64,000 nucleotides of DNA from Streptomyces violaceusniger. GTDB taxonomy: Bacteria; Actinomycetota; Actinomycetes; Streptomycetales; Streptomycetaceae. This document shows positions 8,101-16,067 of this stretch, piece after piece (position 1 is the stretch's first letter; each line of letters begins with the position of its first letter). The position numbers were made by a program, and so were the translations under genes. The stretch is from contig BJHW01000001.1 of the NCBI GenBank assembly GCA_005405945.1, positions 3,410,001 through 3,474,000 on the forward strand. Direction: 5' to 3'. A model generated the notes under the pieces. The model did no database searches. It saw only the letters and a list, made by a program, of their open reading frames with translations, and had not been told where the DNA came from.

Positions 8101-9633
8101 ATGACGCCGCGCCGCACCTCCCTACCGCTGCGCACCGCCGCGATACCCGCCGCCATGGCGCTCACCACCGCGCTGGCCTTCCTGCCCACCACCGCCACCG
8201 CGCTCGGACGGGACGGCCACGCCGCCGCGGCCGCCACGGCCGACGGTCCGTCCCTGAGCTATGTCGTCAACACCCGCCCGGGGCAGGACCCGTCCCGGAT
8301 CCGCAAGGCCATCGCCCAGGCCGGCGGCACCGTCGTGGTGTCCTACGACCGGATCGGCGTCATCGTCGTCCACTCCGCCAACCCGGACTTCGCCAAGACC
8401 GTCCGTAAGGTGCGCGGCGTCGCCTCCGCCGGGAACACCCGCACCGCCCCGCTGCCCGCCCAGTCCACCGACGACATCGACACGCCGAAGCTGCTGAGCG
8501 AGAAGCAGCGGCAGGCGGTGGCGGCCAAGGCGAAGGCCGGGCAGGACCCGCTGGAGCCTCTGCAGTGGGACCTGCCGGCGATCAAGGCGGACAAGGCGCA
8601 TGAGAAGAGCCTGGGCAGCCGTAAGGTCACCGTCGGGGTCATCGACACCGGTGTGGACGACACCCACCCCGATCTGGCGCCGAACTTCGACCGCAAGGCG
8701 TCCGTCAACTGTGTGACGGGCAAGCCGGACACCGCCGACGGCGCCTGGCGGCCGACCGCCGAGGAGTCCCCGCACGGCACGCATGTGGCGGGCGAGATCG
8801 CCGCCGCGAAGAACGGCATCGGCGTCACCGGCGTGGCCCCGGGCGTCAAGGTCTCCGGGATCAAGGTGTCCACGACGGCCGGGTTCTTCTACACCGAGGC
8901 GGTCGTCTGCGGCTTCGTCTGGGCCGCCGAGCACGGCGTGGACGTCACCAACAACAGCTATTACACCGACCCGTGGTACTTCAACTGCACCACCGACCCG
9001 GACCAGAAGGCCCTGGTCGAGGCGGTGCGCCGGGCCTCGTCGTACGCCGAGCGCCGGGGCGTGGTCAATGTGGCCGCGGCGGGCAACGAGAACTACGACC
9101 TGACCTCGGACACCATCACCGACCCCTCCAGCCCCAACGACACCACCCCCGGTGACCGGGAAGTGGACCCGAGCGTCTGCCTGGACATCCCGACCCAGCT
9201 GCCGGGCGTCGTCACGGTCGCCTCGACCGGCGCCAAGGGGCTCAAGTCCTCGTTCTCCAACTACGGCCTGGGGATCATCGACATCGCGGCCCCCGGCGGC
9301 GACAGCACCGCCTACCAGAAGCCGGAGCCCCCGGCCACCAGCGGCCTGATCTACAACACGCTGCCGGGCGGGCAGTACGGCTACATGGCGGGCACGTCGA
9401 TGGCCTCGCCGCATGTGGCCGGTGTCGCGGCGCTCATCAAGAGCACCCATCCGCACGCCTCCGCACGGCAGGTGAAGGCGCTGCTCAAGGCCGAGGCCGA
9501 TGACCTGGCCTGCCCGACGCCGTACGACATCGACGGCGACGGCACGGTTGACGCGGTGTGCGAGGGCGGCAAGCGGTACAACGGCTTCTACGGCGCCGGG
9601 CTCGCGGACGCCCTGGACGCCGTCGAGAAGTGA
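8101..9633 (+). CDS. Secreted S8-family (subtilisin-like) serine peptidase
   Basis: Exported serine endopeptidase of 510 residues. The signal peptide is MTPRRTSLPLRTAAIPAAMA plus LTTALAFLPTTATAL, with cleavage near residue 35. A propeptide of the inhibitor-I9 type follows (about 50-115, SYVVNTRPGQDPSRIRKAI). The catalytic triad is visible as Asp182 in VIDTGVDDTHPDL, His225 in SPHGTHVAGEI and Ser433 in AGTSMASPHVAGVAAL, with oxyanion Asn329 in AAAGNE. Near the C-terminus DIDGDGTVDAVC looks like a calcium-binding loop. It is followed at once by a strong hairpin (9651-9687), so it is probably a single-gene unit. The native substrate is unknown. Confidence 0.95.
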   Translation: MTPRRTSLPLRTAAIPAAMALTTALAFLPTTATALGRDGHAAAAATADGPSLSYVVNTRPGQDPSRIRKAIAQAGGTVVVSYDRIGVIVVHSANPDFAKTVRKVRGVASAGNTRTAPLPAQSTDDIDTPKLLSEKQRQAVAAKAKAGQDPLEPLQWDLPAIKADKAHEKSLGSRKVTVGVIDTGVDDTHPDLAPNFDRKASVNCVTGKPDTADGAWRPTAEESPHGTHVAGEIAAAKNGIGVTGVAPGVKVSGIKVSTTAGFFYTEAVVCGFVWAAEHGVDVTNNSYYTDPWYFNCTTDPDQKALVEAVRRASSYAERRGVVNVAAAGNENYDLTSDTITDPSSPNDTTPGDREVDPSVCLDIPTQLPGVVTVASTGAKGLKSSFSNYGLGIIDIAAPGGDSTAYQKPEPPATSGLIYNTLPGGQYGYMAGTSMASPHVAGVAALIKSTHPHASARQVKALLKAEADDLACPTPYDIDGDGTVDAVCEGGKRYNGFYGAGLADALDAVEK

Positions 9634-9650
9634 CCGGCTGACACTATGCA

Positions 9651-9687
9651 CGGGCCGCCGGGGCGGAGCAGCCGCCCCGGCGGCCCG
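9651..9687 (+). terminator. Terminator hairpin after the S8 peptidase
   Basis: A perfect 16-bp stem (9651-9666 with 9672-9687) closes an AGCAG loop, 18 bp after the protease TGA. There is no T tract. It lies just before the next gene's start at 9700, so the following gene probably has its own promoter or depends on read-through. Confidence 0.7.
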
Positions 9688-9699
9688 TACGCGTTCCCC

Positions 9700-10248
9700 A
9701 TGAAGCCGCGAGAGGTCCCCGTTCCCGTGCACCACGACGACTCCTGGGGACCGCTGCCCCCGCGGCCGGCCGTCTCGCTGCTGATCCGGTTCGTGCTGAC
9801 CGTGCTGCTGCTGCCGCTGTGGTGGGCGCTGATCGTGGTGATCTTCCTCTGCTTCATCGCCTTCGGAATCGTGGCCGAGATCCTTACGGTGATCCCCGGG
9901 TTCGAGAAGGGGTTCCTCGGCCTGATCGACAAGTTCGGGGACAGCGTGAAGGTGTGGCCCGCCTGGTGCGTGACGCTCCCGGAGCTGCGGCACGAGGGCG
10001 ACGCGGCCTTCTACCGGGCCCGGGTCGACAAGCGCATCGCCTCATGGACCGCCAAGGAACTGGCCGCCCAGAAGGCGAAGAAGGCCCCGCCGCCCGGTCC
10101 GCACGACATCCCCGTGCGCGAGTACCGCGGGGTGGGCGCGTGCTATGTGGTCGAGGCGGCGCGTGCCCGGGACTGGGAGCTGAGCCATGACCGCCCCTCG
10201 GACCCGCTGCGCATGGTCCGGCTCAGGCGGCTGCCGGCCACGGCCTGA
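9700..10248 (+). CDS. Membrane protein of unknown function
   Basis: A 182-residue protein starting MKPREVPVPVHHDDSWGPLP. One long hydrophobic hairpin (about residues 27-60, SLLIRFVLTVLLLPLWWALI then VVIFLCFIAFGIVAEILTVI) precedes a charged cytoplasmic domain ending LRMVRLRRLPATA. I do not recognise the family. In-frame reading continues upstream to 9646, but that stretch is the terminator stem, so ATG 9700 is preferred. Confidence 0.65.
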   Translation: MKPREVPVPVHHDDSWGPLPPRPAVSLLIRFVLTVLLLPLWWALIVVIFLCFIAFGIVAEILTVIPGFEKGFLGLIDKFGDSVKVWPAWCVTLPELRHEGDAAFYRARVDKRIASWTAKELAAQKAKKAPPPGPHDIPVREYRGVGACYVVEAARARDWELSHDRPSDPLRMVRLRRLPATA

Positions 10249-10360
10249 CGAGGGGCACGGGCCGGCGAGGGGAACGGGCCGACGAGGGGCACGGGCCGGC
10301 GAGGGGCGCAGCCTTACGGACGTCACGGCCCTACGCGTCGCGGCCTTACGGACGTCACGG
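10249..10360. repeat. Short tandem and direct repeats between convergent genes
   Basis: Three 17-bp units CGAGGGGCACGGGCCGG (10249-10265, 10266-10282, 10283-10299; the second has two changes) are followed by a partial fourth. An 18-bp direct repeat beginning GCCTTACGGACG then occurs at 10311-10328 and 10343-10360. The second set lies inside the 3' end of the yhhN gene and encodes its odd C-terminal tail (SVTSVRPRR), so the tail was probably added by repeat expansion. Confidence 0.6.
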
Positions 10361-11030
10361 ACTGACGGGCGCCCGTTCCAGCGCAGGACGCGGGGCGCGG
10401 GGCTCCCTCGCGCGTCGCCCCCGCCACCAGCAGCCACTGGGCGGCTATATAGGTGGCCATAATCCAGAACTGGGGCACCGGCGGCCGTGGCCAGTCCGCG
10501 AGTCCGGCCGCGATCAGGGTGTCGGAGAGCATGAACAGCGCCCCGCCGAGCCCGGTCCACGCGCCCGCCCCGAGCGCGGCCAGCCCCATGACCGTCAGCA
10601 GCAGGCTGTAGCCCGCGACGGGAAGCCGCAGATGCGCCGCGAGGCCGGGCCACAGCAGCGCCACCGTGCCCAGCCACGCGGCCCCGTACCCGGCGACCGC
10701 CCAAGGCGCCGTACGGCGCCACCCGGCGCGGGCGAACAGCGCCAGATAACAGAGGTGCCCGGCCGCGAAGCAGCCCATTCCGGCCAGGAACGCGGTCTCG
10801 CCGCCGATCTGCAGCAGCACATCGCCCCCGCAGCCGCACAGCAGCGCGGCCGGGAGCGGCCACGGCCCGCCACGCGCCAGGGCCCATACGGCGAGCACGG
10901 GCATCAGGGCGGGCTTGGTGAGGTGGACGACGGTGGTGGCGTCCACGAGCAGCGCGCCCAGGTGAACGGCGGTCAGCAGCGCGAAGAGGGCCCGCAGGAC
11001 CGTCGTGGCGCGCCCGGCGGCGGCCGTCAC
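10323..11030 (-). CDS. YhhN/TMEM86-family lysoplasmalogenase
   Basis: A 235-residue polytopic membrane protein. The family (TMEM86/YhhN) hydrolyses the vinyl-ether bond of lysoplasmalogens. Signatures are KPALMPVLAVWALARG, GCGGDVLLQIGG, FLAGMGCFAAGHLCYL and GGALFMLSDTLIAAG, which place conserved Asp residues within helices, followed by FWIMATYIAAQWLLV. The start GTG overlaps the TGA of the upstream hydroxylase gene (GTGA, 11027-11030), so the two are translationally coupled. The C-terminal 20 residues are repeat-derived. Function by family; the substrate in an actinomycete is inferred. Confidence 0.82.
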   Translation of the reverse strand: MTAAAGRATTVLRALFALLTAVHLGALLVDATTVVHLTKPALMPVLAVWALARGGPWPLPAALLCGCGGDVLLQIGGETAFLAGMGCFAAGHLCYLALFARAGWRRTAPWAVAGYGAAWLGTVALLWPGLAAHLRLPVAGYSLLLTVMGLAALGAGAWTGLGGALFMLSDTLIAAGLADWPRPPVPQFWIMATYIAAQWLLVAGATREGAPRPASCAGTGARQSVTSVRPRRVGP

Positions 11031-11992
11031 CGCACGCTCTCGCCGGCCGGCTCCGGCCGCCCGGCCTCCGGACCGGCCTCCGGGGAGCCGGCGTCCCGGG
11101 AACCGGACTCCGAGGAGCCGGACTCCGAGGAGCCGTCCTCCGGGAGACCGGCTTCCATGGCCGGCGCGGGCTGCCAGCCCGGTCCCCGGAAGACCCGGCC
11201 CGCCCGCTCGCGCCAGTCCCGCGCCGCCGCGATGTCGCGGGCGATGGCCGCGTACTCGTGCGTGGCCACGCGCAGCGGGTTGTAGGTGTTGATGTTCTTC
11301 GTCAGGCCGTAGACGGGCCGCTCGGTCTCGGGGACGAAGGACCCGAAGAGCCGGTCCCAGACGATGAGGATGCCCCCGAAGTTGCGGTCCAGATAGCCGC
11401 CTTGGGAGGCGTGGTGGACGCGGTGGTGCGAAGGGGTGTTGAAGACGAACTCGATGGGGCGCGGCAGGGTGCCGATCCGCTCGGTGTGGATCCAGAACTG
11501 GTAGACGAGGTTCACCGACGAGCAGAACGCCACCGCCGCCGGGTGCACCCCGAGCACGATCATCGGCACGTAGAACGGCCAGACGGTCCAGGTGGTCCAC
11601 GGCTGCCGCAGGGCGGTGGTGAAGTTGAACTTGCGGCTGGAGTGGTGCACCACATGGCATGCCCACAGGATGCGGATGACGTGGTGCCCACGGTGCGACC
11701 AGTAGTAGAAGAAGTCCTGGGCGAGCAGCATCAGCGGCAGCGTCCACCACACCACCGGCACGCGCAGCGGGGTGAGTTCGTAGATGGCGGCATAGATCGC
11801 CACAATCGGGATCTTCCACAGCAGGTCGAAGACCAGGCTGCCGAGCCCCATGGTGACGCTGGTCGCGGCGTCCTTCGCCGCGTAGCCCTCGGCGTCCTCG
11901 TCGGGGTGGAAGCGGTAGCTCACCATCTCCACGACGGCGAGCAGGACAAAGGCCGGTATCGACCACATCACGGCATTGGGCAGGTGCGGCAT
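11027..11992 (-). CDS. Sterol desaturase/fatty acid hydroxylase superfamily protein (AGMO-like)
   Basis: Membrane di-iron oxygenase of 321 residues. The histidine boxes are clear: HRGHH (in YYWSHRGHHVIRI), HVVHHSS and HHRVHH (in FNTPSHHRVHHASQGGYLD). These define the superfamily of sterol desaturases, fatty-acid hydroxylases and alkylglycerol monooxygenase. The text QFWIHTERIG and GYLDRNFGGILIVWDRLFGS is particularly like AGMO (TMEM195). A Ser/Glu/Gly-rich tail (SSESGSSESGS) ends the protein. It is coupled by GTGA to a YhhN lysoplasmalogenase, which supports a role in ether-lipid turnover. AGMO activity is inferred. Confidence 0.82.
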   Translation of the reverse strand: MPHLPNAVMWSIPAFVLLAVVEMVSYRFHPDEDAEGYAAKDAATSVTMGLGSLVFDLLWKIPIVAIYAAIYELTPLRVPVVWWTLPLMLLAQDFFYYWSHRGHHVIRILWACHVVHHSSRKFNFTTALRQPWTTWTVWPFYVPMIVLGVHPAAVAFCSSVNLVYQFWIHTERIGTLPRPIEFVFNTPSHHRVHHASQGGYLDRNFGGILIVWDRLFGSFVPETERPVYGLTKNINTYNPLRVATHEYAAIARDIAAARDWRERAGRVFRGPGWQPAPAMEAGLPEDGSSESGSSESGSRDAGSPEAGPEAGRPEPAGESVR

Positions 11993-12036
11993 GTCCGCAA
12001 CATAGGACCGCCCGTAAGGCCGTCGCTAGAGGCAGT

Positions 12037-12053
12037 TACCAACAAGTATGGTA
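12037..12053. promoter_or_regulatory. Interrupted palindrome TACCA-N7-TGGTA in a divergent promoter region
   Basis: TACCA (12037-12041) and TGGTA (12049-12053) form an inverted repeat with a 7-bp spacer, 45-61 bp upstream of the AGMO-like gene and 60-76 bp upstream of the divergent lipoprotein gene. Layout and size suit a TetR- or GntR-type operator. No regulator gene adjoins it. Confidence 0.35.
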
Positions 12054-12112
12054 GATGCGGTGTCAACAAGAGGCCTCGCCTCGCGCCGCATGGCCGATTG
12101 AGCTCCCCGGCT

Positions 12113-13015
12113 GTGCGCAGAGCCAGAGAGCGGATCCGGACCGGCGGCATGGTCTTCGTCTGCCTGCTGTCGGCGCTCACCACGGGGTGCTCCTCCGGAT
12201 CGGGCGGCGATGACTCCCCCTCAGCCCTGATGGACGCGGTGGGGCACATCTCTACCGCGGGCACGAAGGGGGCCCAGGTCTCCTACCTCGACGCCGCCCG
12301 GGTGCGCTCCCTGGAGAAGGGCGACTCCCGGCGGTTCCGCGCCGTCGGCCAGGCGGGCCGTCCGCTGATGACGGGCTACCGCTTCAACGCCCATGCCTAT
12401 GGCCTCGATCCGGCCATGATCGACACCGATGTGACCAACGGCTACGCCGGGCACTGGCAGGGCTCCTTCGACGCCGACCGCGTCACCGCCAAGCTCGAGG
12501 CGGGCGGATTCGCCCGGCGCGCCTGGCACGGCGAGACGGTCTGGGCGAAGGACGGGATCACCCTCCAGGTCTCCAAGGGCGAGATCTCCTTCGGCTACGC
12601 CGGTAAGGACCTGTCGGCGGTGCGCCCGGCCAAGGGCGAGTCCGTGGCGGACGACCCGGATTACCGGGCGCTGGGCGACTGTCTGGGCGATGTCTACCGC
12701 GTCGACTTCGACGGGAAGGACCCCAAGGACCCGGTGCGGCTCTCGGCCACCGGACAGCTGGCGAAGTCCGCGAAGCAGACATCCGGGGTCATCTGCGCCC
12801 TCACCGACGGCAAACGGACCGCCGAACGGGCCGCCGACCGCCTGAAGTCCGTCATCCGCCAGCGGGCCCCGCGGTTCGACGGCGCCAAGGTGACGGTTCT
12901 CACCGGGGATTCGCCCGGGGTGAAGGTGACGGTGCCCGACCGCCCGGGCGACAAGCGCGCCGGCCGCCTCCTCATCAGCGACATCGATCTGCAACTGGCC
13001 CTGTCCAGGCTCTGA
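12113..13015 (+). CDS. Secreted lipoprotein of unknown function
   Basis: A 300-residue exported lipoprotein. The N-terminus VRRARERIRTGGMVFVCLLS is followed by the lipobox LTTGC, with lipidated Cys26, then a Ser/Gly linker SSGSGGDDSPS. The mature domain (SALMDAVGHISTAGTKGAQV, then YLDAARVRSLEKGD) resembles proteins seen only in actinomycetes. I recognise no enzyme motif. The start could also lie upstream near 12060; GTG 12113 gives a normal signal length with basic residues. It is divergent from the AGMO-like gene. Confidence 0.7.
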   Translation: MRRARERIRTGGMVFVCLLSALTTGCSSGSGGDDSPSALMDAVGHISTAGTKGAQVSYLDAARVRSLEKGDSRRFRAVGQAGRPLMTGYRFNAHAYGLDPAMIDTDVTNGYAGHWQGSFDADRVTAKLEAGGFARRAWHGETVWAKDGITLQVSKGEISFGYAGKDLSAVRPAKGESVADDPDYRALGDCLGDVYRVDFDGKDPKDPVRLSATGQLAKSAKQTSGVICALTDGKRTAERAADRLKSVIRQRAPRFDGAKVTVLTGDSPGVKVTVPDRPGDKRAGRLLISDIDLQLALSRL

Positions 13016-13116
13016 CCCGCCGCCCGGGCCCGACGCCCCGTCAACCCCGGCGTGTCGGAGGCCCGGACCGGCCCGCCGGTCAGGGTTGTCGGTGACGGCC
13101 CGTATCCTCATGGACC

Positions 13117-14103
13117 ATGCTCGAAGACCCCACGGCAGCCGCCCCGCACCTCGCCCCGCCGTCCTCCTGGCCGGCCACCTATCCGCAGGGGTACGCGGTC
13201 GTCGACGTGGAGACCACCGGCCTCGCCCGCGACGACCGGATCGTCTCCGCGGCGGTCTATCAGCTCGACGCCCGGGGCACGGTGCAGGACCACTGGTACA
13301 CGCTGGTCAATCCGCAGCGCGATCCGGGCCCGGTGTGGATCCACGGCCTCACCGAGGAGATGCTCGCGAGCGCCCCGCGCTTCCCCGAGATCGCCGCGGA
13401 GCTCTCCGAGCGCCTGGCCGACCGCGTCCTGGTGGCGCACAACGCCGCCTTCGACTGGTCGATGCTCGCCCGCGAGTACGCCCGCACCCGCACCGCCGCG
13501 CCCGTGCGGCAGCGGCTGTGCACCATCGCCCTCTCCAAGGAGCTGGGCCTGCCGCTGCCCAACCACAAGCTGGAGACCCTCGCCGCGCACTACGGAGTGG
13601 TCCAGCACCGCGCCCACCACGCCCTGGACGACGCGCGGGTGCTCGCCGAGACCTTCCGGCCCAGCCTCCACCGGGCCGCCGAGACCGGGCTGCGGCTGCC
13701 GCTACTGGCCTGCCAGCCGCTCACCGAGTGGTCCGACGGCCCGGCCATCGGCCGCCAGCGGTCGTACCGGCAGACCTGGCGCCCCAGCCGCAAGCGCCCC
13801 GCCTGTCCCTACCCCAACCCCGGGCGCTACGAGCCGGGCGGGCAGCTGGTCCAGGGCATGCGGGTGGCGTTCTCCGGGGACACCTCCGTGGACCGCGAGC
13901 TGCTGGAGGACCGGGCCGTCGAGGCCGGGCTGCACGTGGCCACCAGCGTCTCCCGGCTCACCAGCGTGCTGGTCACCAACGATCCCGAGTCGCCCACGTC
14001 CAAGACCGCCAAGGCCCGCTCCTTCGGCACGCCCATCATCGACGAGGCGGCCTTCATGCAGCTCCTCCAGGACGTCACCCCCGCGCCGCCGACAAACAGG
14101 TGA
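13117..14103 (+). CDS. DnaQ-like 3'-5' exonuclease with C-terminal BRCT domain
   Basis: A 328-residue DEDD exonuclease related to the DNA polymerase III epsilon subunit. Exo I is YAVVDVETTGLARDD (Asp-x-Glu, about residues 28-32), Exo II is RVLVAHNAAFDWSML and Exo III is HHALDDARVLAETF (His-x4-Asp). A BRCT-like fold follows in GMRVAFSGDTSVDRELLEDR and GLHVATSVSRLTSVLVTND. The exonuclease plus BRCT pairing is common in actinobacteria and suggests a role in DNA repair or proofreading. ATG 13117 follows a possible promoter (TTGTCG with TATCCT), so the mRNA may have almost no leader. Confidence 0.85.
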   Translation: MLEDPTAAAPHLAPPSSWPATYPQGYAVVDVETTGLARDDRIVSAAVYQLDARGTVQDHWYTLVNPQRDPGPVWIHGLTEEMLASAPRFPEIAAELSERLADRVLVAHNAAFDWSMLAREYARTRTAAPVRQRLCTIALSKELGLPLPNHKLETLAAHYGVVQHRAHHALDDARVLAETFRPSLHRAAETGLRLPLLACQPLTEWSDGPAIGRQRSYRQTWRPSRKRPACPYPNPGRYEPGGQLVQGMRVAFSGDTSVDRELLEDRAVEAGLHVATSVSRLTSVLVTNDPESPTSKTAKARSFGTPIIDEAAFMQLLQDVTPAPPTNR

Positions 14104-14166
14104 AGTCGGCGCGACGCGCCCGGCCGCCGCTCGCCCGCCACCGCGCGGGCCCGCACGCTGAGGCGC

Positions 14167-14400
14167 ATGGCACGTTGTGAGGTCTGCGGAAACGACTACC
14201 GGATGACATTCGAAGTGCACGCACAGGGCAATGTGCACGTCTTCGACTGCTTCCAGTGCGCCATCCACCGCATGGCGCCCATTTGCGAGCACTGCCGGAC
14301 CCAGATCATCGGGCAGGGCGTGGAGGCCGACGGCCACTTCTACTGCTGTGCGCACTGCGCGCGGGCGGAAGGGAAGGTGGGCATCGTCGACCATGTGTGA
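14167..14400 (+). CDS. Small zinc-ribbon-like protein
   Basis: A 77-residue cytoplasmic protein with many metal ligands: CEVCGNDY at the N-terminus, then FDCFQCAIHRMAPICEHC in the middle and FYCCAHCARAEG near the end. This gives several paired CxxC knuckles and suggests two zinc sites. No named family is certain; it recalls short prokaryotic metallothionein or zinc-ribbon proteins. ATG 14167 lies 63 bp after the exonuclease gene and may be in the same transcript. SURF1 follows 77 bp later. Confidence 0.75.
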   Translation: MARCEVCGNDYRMTFEVHAQGNVHVFDCFQCAIHRMAPICEHCRTQIIGQGVEADGHFYCCAHCARAEGKVGIVDHV

Positions 14401-14477
14401 ACCCGGCCACCTGCGTGGATTGTCCTGGGACGCCCCCAGCGGCCGAGGGACAATCCACGCCGAGTAGGGTCAGGGAT

Positions 14478-15287
14478 GTGTACCGCTTCCTGTTGACCCG
14501 GCAGTGGGTGATCCTCACACTCGTGGCCCTGGCCCTGATCCCGACGATGATCAGGCTGGGTTTCTGGCAGCTGCACCGCCATGAGCACCGGGTCGCGCAG
14601 AACCAGCTGATCGGGGACAACCTCGACGCCCCGGCCGTGTCCGTCGAGAAGCTCACCGCTCCCGGCCGTACGGTCCCCCGCGACGACACCTGGCGCACGG
14701 TGACCGCCACTGGCACCTACGACACCGCCCACGAGGTCGTCGTCCGCCAGCGCACCGGCTCCGACGAGCAGTCCATCGGCTACTTCGTCCTCACCCCGCT
14801 GCTGCTCCCGGACGACCGCGCGGTGCTGGTCAACCGGGGCTGGATCCCGGCGGGCACGGACCTCACCAAGTTCCCCAAGGTCCCCGCCGCCCCCTCCGGC
14901 AAGGTCACCGTCACCGGCCGGCTGAAGGCCGACGAGACCACCGGCAACAGCGGCATCAAGGACAAGCAGGGGCTGCCGCCCCGCCAGGTCTCGCTGATCA
15001 ACAGCGAGCAGCAGGCGAAGGTGCTGTCCCGGCCCGTCCTCGGCGGCTACATCGAGCTCACCTCGTCCTCCCCCAAGGGCGACAAGCAGCCCCAGCCGGT
15101 CGCCGCGCCCAACCACAGCGACATCGGCCCGCATATGGCCTACGCCGTCCAGTGGTGGCTGTTCTCCGCCGGTGTGCCCATCGGCTGGTTCGTGCTGGCC
15201 CGCCGCGAGCGCCGGGACCGCGCCGCCGAGGCCGCGAAGGCGGCGGCCACGCCGGAGAAGGTCCCCGCGACGGCCGCCGCGGACTAG
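14478..15287 (+). CDS. SURF1-family cytochrome oxidase assembly protein
   Basis: A 269-residue membrane protein with two helices at its ends, LTLVALALIPTMIRLGFWQL and YAVQWWLFSAGVPIGWFVL, enclosing an extracytoplasmic domain. Diagnostic SURF1 motifs are LGFWQLHRHEHR, the WRTVTATGTYD region, RAVLVNRGWIP and HMAYAVQWW. SURF1 proteins help insert haem a into cytochrome c oxidase subunit I. The GTG at 14478 begins VYRFLLTRQWVI just before the first helix. The C-terminal tail is Ala/Arg rich. Confidence 0.92.
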   Translation: MYRFLLTRQWVILTLVALALIPTMIRLGFWQLHRHEHRVAQNQLIGDNLDAPAVSVEKLTAPGRTVPRDDTWRTVTATGTYDTAHEVVVRQRTGSDEQSIGYFVLTPLLLPDDRAVLVNRGWIPAGTDLTKFPKVPAAPSGKVTVTGRLKADETTGNSGIKDKQGLPPRQVSLINSEQQAKVLSRPVLGGYIELTSSSPKGDKQPQPVAAPNHSDIGPHMAYAVQWWLFSAGVPIGWFVLARRERRDRAAEAAKAAATPEKVPATAAAD

Positions 15288-15330
15288 AGGGCGTCCGGCG
15301 GCTCTTTCCCCTCCCCGCAGCATCGATATA

Positions 15331-15625
15331 CGGCTCCGCCGCGTGCCAGGGCTGCGCACCGGCCCTCAAGGGTCCGGGGCACAACTCCGACCCCACACGG
15401 AGCCTGAGGCACAACCTCAGCCCCACCGCGCGGCAGGGCTGCGCCACCGGCCCTCCGGGATCGGAGGCACAACCCCGGCCCCACTCGGGGTCTGGGGCGC
15501 AGCCCCGGCTCCGCCGCGTGCCAGGGCTGCGCCACCGGCCCTCCAAGGTCTAAGGCGCAGCCCCGCCCCACCCGGGGCCTGAGGCACAACCCCGGCCCAC
15601 TCGGGGTCTGGGGCGCAGCCCCAGG
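15331..15625. repeat. Degenerate GC-palindrome repeat block
   Basis: No gene is seen between SURF1 (ends 15287) and the GH15 remnant. A segment starting CGGCTCCGCCGCGTGCCAGG at 15331 recurs at 15507, a direct repeat spaced 176 bp. Within and between these are short palindromic units of the type GGGGCGCAGCCCC and GGCACAACCCC. The phrase CACTCGGGGTCTGGGGCGCA occurs near 15482 and again near 15599. The units can form hairpins on either strand. The block is related in sequence style to the larger array at 17331-17705. Confidence 0.8.
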
Positions 15626-15675
15626 TTCGGGAAGGGGCGGGGAGGGGAACAGCCCGCCGCAGGCGTCACGACCCG

Positions 15676-16063
15676 CCGGACACCCCGCAGGCCCCCCTCA
15701 TCGGTGACCACCAGACGGCGGCCCTGGTCAGCCGCCACCGCTCGATCGACTGGCTGTGCCTGCCCCGCTTCGACTCCCCCGCCCGCTTCGCCGCGCTCCT
15801 CGGCGACCGCGACAACGGCCACTGGCGGCCCGCCCCCAAGGGCGCGGGCGCCTGCACCCGCCGCAGCTACCTCGACGAATCCCTCGTCCTTGAGTCGGGC
15901 CCTCTTCGAACGCCTCCTCGCGCTCTACAACGGCGTCCGGCTGCTCACCGAGCAGTACGACCCGGCGGCCGACCGGCAGCTCGGTAACTTCCCGCAGGCG
16001 TTCAGCCATGTCGGACTGGTGGGGGCCGCCCTCACCCTCGCGGAGCGGCCCAGGGCAGACTGA
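15676..16063 (+). pseudogene. Gutted glycoside hydrolase family 15 (glucoamylase-like) remnant
   Basis: Two conserved ends of a GH15 glucosidase lie next to each other with the catalytic middle missing. The N-terminal piece reads APLIGDHQTAALVSRHRSID then WLCLPRFDSPARFAALLGD and HWRPAPKG, the standard GH15 N-domain. At about 15890 it jumps, in another frame, to ALFERLLALYNGVRLLTEQY and QLGNFPQAFSHVGLVGAALT, the standard GH15 C-terminus. About 110 codons remain of roughly 600, so some 1.4-1.5 kb has been deleted and both acid residues are lost. Unlike other broken genes here this cannot be repaired by one base. The adjacent repeat block may have aided the deletion. Confidence 0.82.
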
Positions 16064-16067
16064 CCCC

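Noticed and set aside
7691..8104. A 137-codon gene before the protease
   Set aside because: Weak third-position GC and Arg/Pro-rich text with no homology signal; it overlaps the protease start.
8122..9993. A 623-codon minus-strand frame across the protease
   Set aside because: The protease triad, signal peptide and ribosome site fit the plus strand; the opposite frame is a GC shadow.
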